From Holdemania massiliensis AP2 (GTDB lineage Bacteria; Bacillota_I; Bacilli_A; Erysipelotrichales; Erysipelotrichaceae), in NCBI RefSeq assembly GCF_000327285.1, contig NZ_HE998568.1, positions 452,810 to 516,809 of the forward strand: a DNA stretch of 64,000 bases. The letters run 5' to 3'. Positions 16,992 to 26,537 of this stretch are shown here, piece after piece (the stretch's first letter is position 1; each line of letters begins with the position of its first letter). Under the pieces are notes generated by a model that saw nothing but the letters and a program-made list of their open reading frames with translations, did not search any database and was not told the origin of the DNA. Made by a program: the position numbers and the translations under genes.

Positions 16992-18401
16992 CTAAAACAA
17001 ATCAATGTTTAAGCCCTGCAGATAGAACGCATTCTCCCAGCCTGGATAGTCAACGTTAATATAACTAAAAAGCTGCACATCATGCTCCTGCAATTCTGCG
17101 AGTAAAGTCTCCATGATATCCGAATAATAGGGAATATAGAGTTCAATATTCTGATCAACAAAACGATAGCGGATAGCAACCATCCCGGAAGCTGATTTTA
17201 GTCCTTGGCTGCGGTATCGCCGCTCTGCCTGTTGCTGGGCCGCAACCAAAATCTCCTTTTCTTCCTTTGTTAAGCTCGCCGTATTTTCAACTCTCCAATA
17301 TTGATAATATCCCGACGTTTTTCCTCTCCAGTTATAAATATTAATAAAGTAAACTTCTTCAGCGGAAATATCCTTGGTCATGCCCCAGCCTCCGCTGACT
17401 CGCCATGACCAAAAAATTCCCTGGAGAAACACAAACTCAACCGTTAACATCAGCAGTATCGCTTTGTTGAACTGAATCTTGGAGTAAGACAGAAAGCGGA
17501 TTAACAAATACAAGACCGCGGCCAGAATCACAGAGAGCAGACACTGCTGCGGCCTCACAGCTGTCAGTGATCCCCAAATCATCACCGCGGCTGCGGAAAC
17601 TGCCGGCATCAGTTTAAATACAGCGCTTTGTGTTAACGTTTTATGTTCGATCAACGGTGAATTCTTTGTCATCTGGAAAACCGCAAATCCGCCAGCCAAC
17701 ACATAAACGAGGTCAACGAGCAGGCACATCCCCAATGAAGGAAATGTGGAATCAAGAACTAATCCCTTCGCTGCCAGGGTAAACAATCCCGGCAGACACC
17801 CGAAATCATGCAGCAGCGTCAAGAATTCCTTAAGTTGATAGTGATAGATCACAGTCTTCCGCATCACACTGACGCACGCTGAAACGATGAAGACCGGAGC
17901 CAATGTCCAGACCGCGATGGTCAGCAGCGCCTGAAACAGATTACGGCTGCGCAGAAAGACCCAGGTACAAAAGCATAGGTAAACCAGCGTCGCCATGATC
18001 AGCAGCACGGTTCCCTCAAAAATGGATACGGCTGTTGCAATCTGCCAATGAAGCATCAAAATTCCCATGGTCAGCCAGGCGACCAGATAAGGAAGCAAAA
18101 AGACGATACATCCAACGGTTAACCGCGTCAAAATTAAACTTCGTTTTGTTAAAGGCAGTTGATAGTGATGAATCTTCTCCTCTCGCTTCATCGTAAAGCG
18201 CAGCTGCCGCTGAACCAGAATGATTACAAGCAGCAAGAGATAGATAAAATAAAAGTTAAACAAGAGGCTGGCGTTTTCCTCCATTATTGTTGGAAAACTG
18301 ACGTAGACTAACGGCATGATCAACAAATCCAAAAACATCAAACATAAACATAGTTTGAACTCTTTTTTAAGCATGGATATCAATAATTTCTTGTGGATCA
18401 T
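16992..18401 (-). CDS. ABC-2-type transporter permease
   Basis: 469 residues with about ten hydrophobic segments (for example near residues 20-40, 50-65, 95-145, 160-185, 215-240, 255-300 and 315-335) and a soluble C-terminal domain of about 120 residues facing outward or inward. No sequence motif defines the substrate. It overlaps the stop of the ATPase gene by four bases and is the last gene of a five-gene operon with a YtrA-like repressor, as in the ytr-type systems of Bacillus, where such exporters answer cell-envelope stress. The substrate is unknown. Confidence 0.8.
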   Translation of the reverse strand: MIHKKLLISMLKKEFKLCLCLMFLDLLIMPLVYVSFPTIMEENASLLFNFYFIYLLLLVIILVQRQLRFTMKREEKIHHYQLPLTKRSLILTRLTVGCIVFLLPYLVAWLTMGILMLHWQIATAVSIFEGTVLLIMATLVYLCFCTWVFLRSRNLFQALLTIAVWTLAPVFIVSACVSVMRKTVIYHYQLKEFLTLLHDFGCLPGLFTLAAKGLVLDSTFPSLGMCLLVDLVYVLAGGFAVFQMTKNSPLIEHKTLTQSAVFKLMPAVSAAAVMIWGSLTAVRPQQCLLSVILAAVLYLLIRFLSYSKIQFNKAILLMLTVEFVFLQGIFWSWRVSGGWGMTKDISAEEVYFINIYNWRGKTSGYYQYWRVENTASLTKEEKEILVAAQQQAERRYRSQGLKSASGMVAIRYRFVDQNIELYIPYYSDIMETLLAELQEHDVQLFSYINVDYPGWENAFYLQGLNIDLF

Positions 18402-19282
18402 CGCAGTTCCTCCCGTTTTTCTAGCTGGGCCAAGAATATTTCTTCCAAAGTGCAGTCAAACACTTCAAGAATGACCGGACAGTATTTCCACAGCTTCGCT
18501 TCGACCTCATCTTGACGGCCGCGCAGAATCGCCTGAGCCATCCGGGAATGAATTTCCAGCTTTAACACCTCAAAATCTTGGAATATCGCGGGATCGATCG
18601 GATGATCAAAAGCCAGGTGAACTTTAACCAGCTCCTGCTGCGTTTGAAACAGAGAATTTTGATGCAGGATCCGCTTGTTATCCAACAAGGCATATTCATC
18701 ACAGAAGTTCTCCAAATCCCCTAACCGGTGCGAAGTTAAGATCGAAGTCATGCCTTCCTCAATCGTCTGCGCTGCCAGCTGACCTTGAAGCAGCCGCCGG
18801 GCAAAGGGATCCAATCCATCAAATACCTCGTCGATCAGAAGCAGTTCTGGATGCACCGCCAATCCCGCAGCCATCAGAACCTGCCGTTTCATCCCCTTAC
18901 TGAAAGCGGAGAACGGCAATTCAGAATCCAGGTTTAACTGATTTAATAAATCATAGAATAAAGCCGGATCTGCCGCTGGGTAAAATAAGGATAAATAGCC
19001 AATCAAGTCCCGGACATTTTCCGACTGTGCGAACACTGGTTCATCCTGAACTAGGAAGATCTTTTGTTTGACCTCTGGATGATCGAGCACTGGCTGGTCT
19101 TTCCATGTAATCTTTCCTTCATCGACAGGAATCGCTCCGCTGACGCAGTGCAGCAGCGTCGATTTTCCTGCCCCGTTAATCCCAATCAAACCTAAAATTG
19201 AACCAGATGCTAATTCTAAGCTGCAATGTTCCAATACTGTTTGCAAGTCATAGACCTTGCGGCAATTTTCCACCCTTAACAT
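18398..19282 (-). CDS. ABC transporter ATP-binding protein
   Basis: 294 residues. Walker A GINGAGKST (near residue 37), Q-loop region LVQDEPVF, signature FSKGMKRQVLMAAGLA, Walker B LLLIDEVFDGLD and a switch histidine in TSHRLGD are all visible, so the ATPase is intact. The signature reads FSKGM rather than LSGGQ, common in ABC-2 exporters. Its start overlaps the end of the GntR gene by seven bases and its end overlaps the permease gene, giving tight coupling. It powers the adjacent permease. Confidence 0.93.
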   Translation of the reverse strand: MLRVENCRKVYDLQTVLEHCSLELASGSILGLIGINGAGKSTLLHCVSGAIPVDEGKITWKDQPVLDHPEVKQKIFLVQDEPVFAQSENVRDLIGYLSLFYPAADPALFYDLLNQLNLDSELPFSAFSKGMKRQVLMAAGLAVHPELLLIDEVFDGLDPFARRLLQGQLAAQTIEEGMTSILTSHRLGDLENFCDEYALLDNKRILHQNSLFQTQQELVKVHLAFDHPIDPAIFQDFEVLKLEIHSRMAQAILRGRQDEVEAKLWKYCPVILEVFDCTLEEIFLAQLEKREELR

Positions 19283-19659
19283 CTTGATCCCTGCTTTCCT
19301 TCATACACTTCCTTGACGATCTTCAACGCTTCTTCTTCGGATATCCCCGTTTCCTGACATTGAATGACAGCCTTTCGGAATTCTTCCTTCTGCCTTAAGC
19401 ATAAAATAGCATGCACATCGTGGTCGCTGACAAAGAAGCCTTTCTTCGGCTCTGTAATCAAAATACCTTCGTCCTCCAGCTCCTGATACGTTTTCACAAC
19501 AGTGTTGGGATTGATCCCCAGCTCCCGCGCCAAAATCCGCACAGAGGGCATCCGATCCAACGGCTGCAGGACACCTAGGCTGACATACCGGATAATTTGC
19601 TCCTTCAGCTGTTCATAGATCGGCTGACGGCTGCGTGGATCGATTGTAAACATTGTCAT
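19276..19659 (-). CDS. GntR family regulator, YtrA subfamily
   Basis: 127 residues: an N-terminal winged helix (QPIYEQLKEQIIRYVSLGVL, then MPSVRILARELGINPNTVVKTY) and a short helical C-terminal tail without a ligand domain. That size is diagnostic of YtrA-type GntR proteins, which repress operons for ABC exporters induced by wall-active compounds. It starts within the stop of the second S41 gene (ATGA overlap). A dyad near the operon promoter (22629-22651) is its probable operator. Confidence 0.92.
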   Translation of the reverse strand: MTMFTIDPRSRQPIYEQLKEQIIRYVSLGVLQPLDRMPSVRILARELGINPNTVVKTYQELEDEGILITEPKKGFFVSDHDVHAILCLRQKEEFRKAVIQCQETGISEEEALKIVKEVYEGKQGSRC

Positions 19660-21110
19660 TCTCCTGTTCGTTCCTTGATCTGATTTTGCAGCATCGCAAT
19701 CGCCTCATTAAGTGCAGTATCTTCCCCCATCAATAAGTCTTCCGGTGATGTCCATATTTCGATATCTGGCTGGACACCGCGATTCCAAAAAGGCTGCTTA
19801 TCCGGCGAAAAGCTTTGATTCACCGACAAAGAATAAGCGCTGCCGTCGGATAAATTGACACGGCAGTTATTGCCCATTGCGCCATAGGTTGTCAGCCCCA
19901 TCAACGTAAAATTATCAAGCAATTTCGCAGTAGCGGCGAACATTTCAGTGGCAGAAGCTGAAAATTGCGAGGTTAGGATCACAGCGGGCTTATCCAGAAT
20001 CTGTGTTGTTAAAATCGGATGAGGCTCAACTTCCATTTCCTCCAGTATCGTTTCCACCTCCTCATTAGCGCCATAATATTCGTGCTTCATCATTCGCATT
20101 GCCTTTTGATTCATGTCGCTTCCAGAATAGAAGATCGTGTTCGTATCGTCCCCATAGGGAACCCAGGAAGAGTGAAATTCAGAATCTAAATTGTATAAAG
20201 GCGGGATGGGTGCCTGAGAAAAAGACTGCAGGATAATTAAGGCATTTGTAAAATTACCACCGCTGTTATTTCTCACATCAAAAATAACACCTTGATACTG
20301 ATCTAAGATTGGAATCACTTGATTTTCATAAAGATTAAAGCTTTGACCAACGAAAGTTGAAATTTCCACATAAACAAGATCTTTATTAATCTCATAAACA
20401 AAATAAGGACTGGAATGAAGAAGAGCTTTCTTATTGGACAACGCCGATGCCCTCAATTGATTCAAATAAATGGAACCTGATTTTTCATAGCAGCCTTTTA
20501 ACTCTAAGGTTTCCCCTTGCGGCGTAAGCCATTTCAACGTGATTTCTTTCCCTTTTTCATCTTTTAAAAATTGTCTTACGGTTTCACTGCGATGTGCAGG
20601 GTTCGTTTGTACCGGGACATATTTTTCAAAATGCTCCAGGATATAATCCAAGGCCGGCTGATCTTCAACCTCAATCAATTCGCTGCCTAGCGGCACTTCA
20701 AAATCTAAGCTAGTTGCTTTCAGAAACAGCCGACCATCAAGATCTTCTAAATCAAAAGGCAAATAGGCCTGATTAAGCCTAAGATCGGAAGCCGGAATAA
20801 AGCTGGTATGTCCATCGTGAAGCAGAGCGACAAAATCCCGCATGGCATCGACATATTCATCATCATTCTTAGCATTCATCACCCGCGGCAAAAACTCCTG
20901 ATATTTTGCATCCCAATCAAAATCTTCCGGCATTTCATTCCAGTAGCCATAATAATATTGGGCTGTTGACCAGATGTCAGACAATGCGGCAATGCGTTCT
21001 TCCACTGTCTTTGTGCATTGAGCTTGTTCTGGTTTTTCTAAGTCCTGCGGCTTTTCTGAACACCCTGCCAACAGAAGCATCACAATCAGATATAATATTA
21101 ACTTTTTCAT
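19656..21110 (-). CDS. S41 family peptidase lipoprotein (copy 2)
   Basis: 484 residues. Signal peptide with lipobox LLAGC at about residue 17 places it on the outer face of the membrane. The C-terminal half is an S41 (tail-specific protease/tricorn core-like) domain: FDVRNNSGGNFTNALI, then LTSQFSASATEMFAA with the likely catalytic serine, then LMGLTTYGAMGNN. An N-terminal SDIWSTAQYYYGYW helix region and a LLHDGHTSF motif are shared with its upstream paralogue. The substrate is unknown; co-transcription with an envelope-stress type ABC system suggests processing of a secreted or bound peptide. Confidence 0.87.
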   Translation of the reverse strand: MKKLILYLIVMLLLAGCSEKPQDLEKPEQAQCTKTVEERIAALSDIWSTAQYYYGYWNEMPEDFDWDAKYQEFLPRVMNAKNDDEYVDAMRDFVALLHDGHTSFIPASDLRLNQAYLPFDLEDLDGRLFLKATSLDFEVPLGSELIEVEDQPALDYILEHFEKYVPVQTNPAHRSETVRQFLKDEKGKEITLKWLTPQGETLELKGCYEKSGSIYLNQLRASALSNKKALLHSSPYFVYEINKDLVYVEISTFVGQSFNLYENQVIPILDQYQGVIFDVRNNSGGNFTNALIILQSFSQAPIPPLYNLDSEFHSSWVPYGDDTNTIFYSGSDMNQKAMRMMKHEYYGANEEVETILEEMEVEPHPILTTQILDKPAVILTSQFSASATEMFAATAKLLDNFTLMGLTTYGAMGNNCRVNLSDGSAYSLSVNQSFSPDKQPFWNRGVQPDIEIWTSPEDLLMGEDTALNEAIAMLQNQIKERTGE

Positions 21111-21131
21111 TTTGCATCCTTTCCTGCTTTT

Positions 21132-22577
21132 TTAATCTTTTTCTTTTTGTAAGGTTTCCTGTAATGTTTTAATTGCAGTGTTAAGCACGGTGTCTTCTCG
21201 ATTTTTCAAGTCTTCAAGGGTCTGCCAAATTTCAATATCAGGAATTGCGCCATGATTCCATATGCAATATCCTTCAGGACTATACGCATTATCCACAGAT
21301 AAAGTATATAAACTGCCGTCCGGAAGTTCTACACTATGATTATTTCCTGTTGCGCCATGTGTTGTCAGACCCATTACCGTGAAATTTTTTATCACCTTGG
21401 CTTTCGCTGCAAAGGTATCCGCGGCGGAACCAGTTTGATCCGAGGTTAAGACCACAACCGGCATGGTCAGCACTTTCGGCACATCCATCGTATACCAGTT
21501 ATCTGCCTGGCTTAATACATATTCTGACAATTCTTCTTCCATGCCATAATAAGCATGTTTCATCATTTTTTGTGCCGCTGACTTCGTTAGATCATCGGTT
21601 TGAAAAGCTACATTATCCGAAGCATAAGGAACCATTGAGGAAATGAAAACAGAACTAAAACTGAAATTAGAAGGAACACCCTCTGCTGATAAAGACTGCA
21701 GAATAACGTCGCCATGATAAGAATTTCCACCGCGATTCTGCCTGACATCAAGAATACAGCCGCGATAATTTTCAAGCTGCGGTAAGATTATCTTCGTAAA
21801 CGTATTATCCATTCCGCCGCTGGAAAAGGATCGAATTTCAATATAAAGAATATCATCATTGACCGGTGCCACGGTATACGTTTGTGAATTATACAGAATG
21901 CTATCAAAACTCATTTTCACTGAAAGTTCCTCAGTAATGGAGTTTTTTTGCTGACTGTACTCCAATTGGATTTCCTGCATGGAATTGTCTTCTGCTTTAA
22001 ATTGAAGCGTAATTTTTTTGCCAATATAATCACTTTTGAACTGCTCTAAAGTTTCGCGCGTATGGGCGGGTTCTGTCAGAACCGGTACAAATTTACTATA
22101 ATTGGACAAGATATAATCCAGAGCGGGTTCATGATTAACGCTGACCAATTCACTGCCCAGCTCAACATCAACTTTGTCATTTTTTCCAACTAAATAGATC
22201 GTCCCGTCAAGGTATTCCAACCGAATTGGCAGACTTCCCTTATTCGATACATATCCCTGAAATGGAATATATTGAGTATGCCCATCATGCAGCAATGCTG
22301 TAAACTCCCGCATCAAATCAACATATTCATCATCATTCTTTGCTTCCCTCACACGCGGCAGAAATTGATCGAAAGCTGCATCCCAGTCTACAATTTCTGA
22401 CAAGGATTCCCAATATCCATAATAATTCTTAGCTGAGTACCAGACTTCAGCCAAGGTCCGTATCCGTAAATCTTCATTAATTGTGCATTGTTCTTCTTCC
22501 TGCGGCGGCTTCATTTTTGTCCCACATCCGCAAAGCAGCAAGACCACTGTCAAAATCACAAATAATTTTCTTTTCAT
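21132..22577 (-). CDS. S41 family peptidase lipoprotein (copy 1)
   Basis: About 481 residues from the ATG at 22577, selected because GGGGGA lies upstream and the signal peptide (lipobox LLCGC) then starts at residue 1. The architecture equals the next gene: LAEVWYSAKNYYGYW, LLHDGHTQY, DVRQNRGGNSYHGD and the serine-containing LTSDQTGSAADTFAA, followed by MGLTTHGATGNN. An aspartate replaces the glutamate usually found after the active serine segment. First gene of the five-gene operon; tandem duplication with divergence from copy 2 is evident. Confidence 0.87.
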   Translation of the reverse strand: MKRKLFVILTVVLLLCGCGTKMKPPQEEEQCTINEDLRIRTLAEVWYSAKNYYGYWESLSEIVDWDAAFDQFLPRVREAKNDDEYVDLMREFTALLHDGHTQYIPFQGYVSNKGSLPIRLEYLDGTIYLVGKNDKVDVELGSELVSVNHEPALDYILSNYSKFVPVLTEPAHTRETLEQFKSDYIGKKITLQFKAEDNSMQEIQLEYSQQKNSITEELSVKMSFDSILYNSQTYTVAPVNDDILYIEIRSFSSGGMDNTFTKIILPQLENYRGCILDVRQNRGGNSYHGDVILQSLSAEGVPSNFSFSSVFISSMVPYASDNVAFQTDDLTKSAAQKMMKHAYYGMEEELSEYVLSQADNWYTMDVPKVLTMPVVVLTSDQTGSAADTFAAKAKVIKNFTVMGLTTHGATGNNHSVELPDGSLYTLSVDNAYSPEGYCIWNHGAIPDIEIWQTLEDLKNREDTVLNTAIKTLQETLQKEKD

Positions 22578-22628
22578 ATTAATCCCCCAAAGATCGTTAT
22601 ACCCTCCGATCAGCGGCATATCTCCAAT

Positions 22629-22676
22629 CTGTACTATTTATGATAATACAGTATAACACAATTTCAATTTTGTCAA
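22629..22676 (-). promoter_or_regulatory. Promoter and putative YtrA-type operator of the S41-ABC operon
   Basis: Minus strand TTGACA (22676-22671) and TATACT (22655-22650) with a short 15-base spacer. Overlapping the -10 and start region is the dyad CTGTAnTAT-N5-ATAnTACAG (22629-22651), with eight of nine arm positions paired. TACAG/CTGTA-type dyads suit small GntR repressors; the YtrA-like protein of the operon is the candidate. Confidence 0.6.
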
Positions 22677-22690
22677 TTTGAATCAACAAA

Positions 22691-22722
22691 ATAAAAACCA
22701 CTCCTGTACAGGAATGGCTTTT
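22691..22722 (-). terminator. Terminator of hsp33-dusB
   Basis: A nine-pair stem (22696-22704 with 22711-22719, two G-U pairs) around TGTACA, followed on the minus strand by TTTTTATTTTG. It lies just after the dusB stop. Confidence 0.75.
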
Positions 22723-22731
22723 GTATATGTT

Positions 22732-23736
22732 TTAAAATTCCGTTGGAAACAGCCAGTCAAAGTTCCCGCTGACCAACGCCTCTTCATACTGACGCAGCAT
22801 TGACTCTAATTCGGCATAAGCTGTCATTTGATTAATCCGGTCTTTCATCCGATTGGAGTAGGGAATTCCCTGGATGTACCAGCACGCATGCCCGCGCATT
22901 TCCTTCATTCCGATCCGCTCGCCTTTTAACGCGCACAATCGCCGGGCATGTTCCAGCGCGATTTCAAATTTTTCATGATCGCTGACCGGTTTGACCTGAC
23001 CTTCGCCCGATAAAGCCTGAACCAGATCGCGAATCAGCCAGGGATTGCCCAGTACGCCCCGGCCGATCATAATCGCATCAACATGGGTTTCCTCCATCCG
23101 GGCCATCGCCTCTTCGACTGACCGGATATCCCCGTTGCCGATAACCGGAATCGAAACTTTTTCTTTAACCTGTTTAATCCAGCTCCAGTCTGCCTGACCT
23201 TCGTAAAGCTGACTGCGGGTACGGCCATGGACAGCCAGAGCGCTGACCCCAGCCGCTTCCAGGCCCTGCGCCATTTCCAGTACATTGATTGATGAACTAT
23301 CCCAGCCTAAGCGGATCTTGGCTGTAACCGGCTTTTCCACTGCCGCCACAATTTTCCGCACCAGCTGATAGGCTGACTCAGGATCTTTCATCATGGCGCT
23401 GCCGGAACCGGAATTGACCACCTTCGGCACCGGGCATCCCATGTTGATGTCGATCACGTCGCAATCCGTTTTATCCAGCACCTGCGCGGCCTGAATCATC
23501 GAAGCTTCCTCATGGCCGAACAGCTGCATCGCAATCGGATGTTCATCCGGCGCCAGCTGCGTCATCTCCATCGTCTTTTTGTTGGAGTAACAAATCGCCT
23601 TATCGCTGATCATTTCGGTATAGATCAATCCGGCCCCGAATTCATGCGCGATCGTGCGAAACGCCGCATTGGAAATACCCGCCATCGGCGCGATGACAAC
23701 CGGGTTGGCAATTTCCAGATCCCTTATTTTCCACAT
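22732..23736 (-). CDS. dusB: tRNA-dihydrouridine synthase
   Basis: 334 residues, full length for the Dus family. The FMN-binding TIM barrel begins with VVIAPMAGISNAAFRTIAHE; the catalytic cysteine lies in DINMGCPVPKVV (near residue 100); HGRTRSQLYEGQADWSWI and IPVIGNGDI follow. It reduces uridines in tRNA using NADPH and FMN. The start overlaps the end of hsp33 by 13 bases, an arrangement common in Firmicutes. The gene name is by similarity; the exact Dus subtype is inferred from context. Confidence 0.93.
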   Translation of the reverse strand: MWKIRDLEIANPVVIAPMAGISNAAFRTIAHEFGAGLIYTEMISDKAICYSNKKTMEMTQLAPDEHPIAMQLFGHEEASMIQAAQVLDKTDCDVIDINMGCPVPKVVNSGSGSAMMKDPESAYQLVRKIVAAVEKPVTAKIRLGWDSSSINVLEMAQGLEAAGVSALAVHGRTRSQLYEGQADWSWIKQVKEKVSIPVIGNGDIRSVEEAMARMEETHVDAIMIGRGVLGNPWLIRDLVQALSGEGQVKPVSDHEKFEIALEHARRLCALKGERIGMKEMRGHACWYIQGIPYSNRMKDRINQMTAYAELESMLRQYEEALVSGNFDWLFPTEF

Positions 23737-24611
23737 GCCGCTTTGAACTCCAGAATCGTGCGGAGATCTTCTTCCGTTAACTGGACTTTATTGTTGCAGT
23801 ATTCACACTTCACTTCACAGCCGTGGTCTTCTTCCAGCATTTTTTCCAATTCTGAGCGGTCCAGCGTCGTTAAAGCCGCTTTAAACCGCTGCTTGCTGCA
23901 GTCACAATGCCATTGAACCGGTTTTTCTTCCAGAATTTCAAGATCCTCAAACAACATCATGGCCAGCGCCTTTGCGTCATGGCCTTCCTTGACCAGCTCA
24001 GAAACCGGGCGCAGCTTCGCAACCGCGGCCTCTGCCAGCTTGATATCTTCTTCCGTTGCTTCCGGCATCATCTGAATTAAAATCCCGCCTGAGGCCATGA
24101 CGGAATTATCCGTATCAACCAGCACGCCCAGCGATACCGCAGAAGGGGTCTGTTCCGAAATTGTAAAGTAATAAGCGAAGTCTTCACCAATCTCGCCGCT
24201 GACCAGGGCTACCTGCCCGGTGAAGTCATTCTTCATGTTCATCCGTTTGATGACCTTCAGATAGCCTTCCTTGCCCACGGCGGTGCCGACGGCCAGTTTG
24301 CCGGTATCGTTGTATTTCAGATAGATTTCAGGATCGCCGACAAATCCCCGCACATCGCCATTGGCCCAGCCGTCTGCCATGATCGTACCAATCGGACCGC
24401 CGCCGTTGATCTGCACGGTGACCTTCTCTTTTTCCGTCTTTAACATGCTGCCTAAAATCGCGGTCATGGTTAAGACCCGCCCCAAAGCGGCCGCGCTGGT
24501 CGGCCACAGATCGTGCTGCTTCCGCGCCTGCTCCGCCAGCTGTGTTGAGGTACAGGTCAGAACCCGAATATGTCCATTCGCACTGATTGCATGAATTAAT
24601 GTATCTTTCAT
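23724..24611 (-). CDS. hslO: Redox-regulated molecular chaperone Hsp33
   Basis: About 295 residues from the ATG at 24611, which has AGAGG upstream; the open frame extends 25 poor residues further. The N-terminal domain carries LIHAISANGHIRVLTCTST and PIGTIMADG. The C-terminal redox switch has the CxC and CxxC pairs (WHCDCSKQRF and KCEYCNNK) that bind zinc when reduced and form disulfides on oxidation, releasing chaperone activity. First gene of a two-gene operon with dusB. Cytoplasmic. Confidence 0.95.
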   Translation of the reverse strand: MKDTLIHAISANGHIRVLTCTSTQLAEQARKQHDLWPTSAAALGRVLTMTAILGSMLKTEKEKVTVQINGGGPIGTIMADGWANGDVRGFVGDPEIYLKYNDTGKLAVGTAVGKEGYLKVIKRMNMKNDFTGQVALVSGEIGEDFAYYFTISEQTPSAVSLGVLVDTDNSVMASGGILIQMMPEATEEDIKLAEAAVAKLRPVSELVKEGHDAKALAMMLFEDLEILEEKPVQWHCDCSKQRFKAALTTLDRSELEKMLEEDHGCEVKCEYCNNKVQLTEEDLRTILEFKAACGK

Positions 24612-24651
24612 ATAAGAAACCTCTTTTCTGTTTTTCGTTTTTAGCATCCTA

Positions 24652-24680
24652 AGTTTATTATTAATGCCTGGGCTTGTCAA
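24652..24680 (-). promoter_or_regulatory. hsp33-dusB promoter
   Basis: Minus strand TTGACA (24680-24675), 17-base spacer, TAAACT (24657-24652). A standard housekeeping sigma promoter about 40 bases before the start codon. Confidence 0.65.
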
Positions 24681-24747
24681 ATCCATATATTTATCTATAC
24701 TTTATCTCATCGAAATGAATCTCTCGCTAAACTAACAATTATTGTAC

Positions 24748-24817
24748 TTAACTTTAGTTAAATTAATACTTTACTGCCTTAATAGTGCTATAATTTCAGT
24801 TGTATTCAAGGAGGATA
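24748..24817 (+). promoter_or_regulatory. Promoter region of the acyl-CoA ligase gene with a small dyad
   Basis: TGCTATAAT (extended -10) lies near 24788-24796, about 30 bases before the start, and AAGGAGG is the ribosome site. No good -35 is visible. TTAACT-TT-AGTTAA (24748-24761) is a perfect short dyad just upstream and may be an activator or repressor site. Confidence 0.45.
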
Positions 24818-24824
24818 TATAATA

Positions 24825-26537
24825 ATGAAACAAGACATTCAAACAGGGTACCCGTCTATTGATAAACCGTGGTTAAATTTTTATGATATGAATAAAATAG
24901 AAAATGCAATACCTTCCATGACTATATATGATTATCTTGTTATCAACAATGCAAAATATCCCAACAATATAGCACTGAACTATTATAATAATAAAATTAG
25001 TTATTCAAAATTATTTGAAAATATTGAGAAAGTTGCACAATCACTTACTTCCTTAGGAGTAGAAAAAAATAGTATTGTGACAATACTTTTGCCAACTCTC
25101 CCAGAAACTGTTTATTTATTCTACGCTCTAAGTAAATTGGGAGCAATTTCTAATATGATTGATCCTAGGACAAGCATAGAAGGAATTAATCATTATATTA
25201 ATGAAGTTAAATCAGATCTATTAGTTGTGGTCGATGTTGCATATGCTAAGATATCTAATGTTTTTAAAACCACAACTACTAAAAAAATTATAGTTGTATC
25301 TCCCTCTGATTCATTGCCATCTTTCATTAAACCATTATATAAGCTGAAAAATAAATATATCATTTCTTACTCTAATAGAATTTTAGCTTGGAAAGCATTT
25401 TTACAATTAGAAAACTCAGCAATCCCTAATTATTCTTACGAACCAAATCACACAGTAACTATCGTTCATACTGGTGGTACAACTGGTTTTCCTAAAGGAG
25501 TTATGCTAACTAATGACAATTTAAATGCAGCAGCTTATCAATGTTCCATATCCGGAATAAATATGCATCGGAATCATAGTTGGCTAAATATTATGCCGCC
25601 ATTCATTGCTTATGGTGTTGGAAATGGTTTACACTTACCTTTAATTATAGGCATGGAAACTATTCTAATCCCCTCTTTTGACCCTAAAAATTTTGATGAC
25701 TTACTAATTAAATACCACCCAAATCACATGGTTGGAGTACCGTCCCATTATGAGAATATTATTAACAGCTCTAAATTAAAACATGAAGATTTATCCTATA
25801 TCATCGCTCCAACTGTAGGCGGTGATACGATGGATAGTTCTTTAGAAATAAGAACTAATGAATTTTTAAAATCACACCACTGTAACGATAAAGTTACAAA
25901 AGGTTACGGAATGACTGAAGCTGCGGCATGTGTAAGTGTATGCATTTCTAATGAATGCAATCAAATTGGCAGTGTTGGTGTTCCTTTACCTCATACAGTC
26001 ATTTCCATTTTTGATCCTGAAACAAGCCAAGAAATGAAATATAATGAACTTGGTGAAGTATGCATAACTGGACCAAATACAATGAAAGGTTACTATAACA
26101 ATGAAAAAGCAACACAAGATATTCTGAGAACTCACGATGATGGATTAACGTGGATACACTCCGGTGATATAGGCTATATGACTGAAGAAGGTTTCCTATT
26201 TATAAAGGACAGGATAAAAAGAATGATTATCCGACATGATGGCTTCAAAATATTTCCATCCTTAATTGAAACAACAATCATGCAAATTGATTCTGTTAAT
26301 AATTGTTGCGCTATTGGTATAAATGACAAAGAACATACTCAAGGTAAATTGCCATTTGTCTTTATAGTCTGCAAATCAGGTTACTCTGAAAAAAAGGTAA
26401 TCAATCAGATCCAAGAGATTTGCTCTAAAGAACTCCCAGAATATGCTCAGCCTATAGGGTTCAAATTTATAAATCAATTACCTTTAACCCCAGTTGGAAA
26501 GATTGATTTTAAAAAGCTTGAGAATACATTTATATAA
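24825..26537 (+). CDS. AMP-binding (ANL superfamily) acyl-CoA ligase-like enzyme
   Basis: 570 residues with all adenylation core motifs: IVHTGGTTGFPKGVMLTN (phosphate loop, near 217), KGYGMTEAAACVS (near 370), WIHSGDIGYM, DRIKRMIIRHDGFKIFPS, and the catalytic lysine in LTPVGKIDFKKLE at the C-terminus. It should activate a carboxylic acid as an AMP ester, then transfer it to CoA or another thiol; the acid is unknown. Codon use is far richer in A and T than its neighbours, and it stands alone, divergent from hsp33. Horizontal acquisition is likely. Confidence 0.85.
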   Translation: MKQDIQTGYPSIDKPWLNFYDMNKIENAIPSMTIYDYLVINNAKYPNNIALNYYNNKISYSKLFENIEKVAQSLTSLGVEKNSIVTILLPTLPETVYLFYALSKLGAISNMIDPRTSIEGINHYINEVKSDLLVVVDVAYAKISNVFKTTTTKKIIVVSPSDSLPSFIKPLYKLKNKYIISYSNRILAWKAFLQLENSAIPNYSYEPNHTVTIVHTGGTTGFPKGVMLTNDNLNAAAYQCSISGINMHRNHSWLNIMPPFIAYGVGNGLHLPLIIGMETILIPSFDPKNFDDLLIKYHPNHMVGVPSHYENIINSSKLKHEDLSYIIAPTVGGDTMDSSLEIRTNEFLKSHHCNDKVTKGYGMTEAAACVSVCISNECNQIGSVGVPLPHTVISIFDPETSQEMKYNELGEVCITGPNTMKGYYNNEKATQDILRTHDDGLTWIHSGDIGYMTEEGFLFIKDRIKRMIIRHDGFKIFPSLIETTIMQIDSVNNCCAIGINDKEHTQGKLPFVFIVCKSGYSEKKVINQIQEICSKELPEYAQPIGFKFINQLPLTPVGKIDFKKLENTFI

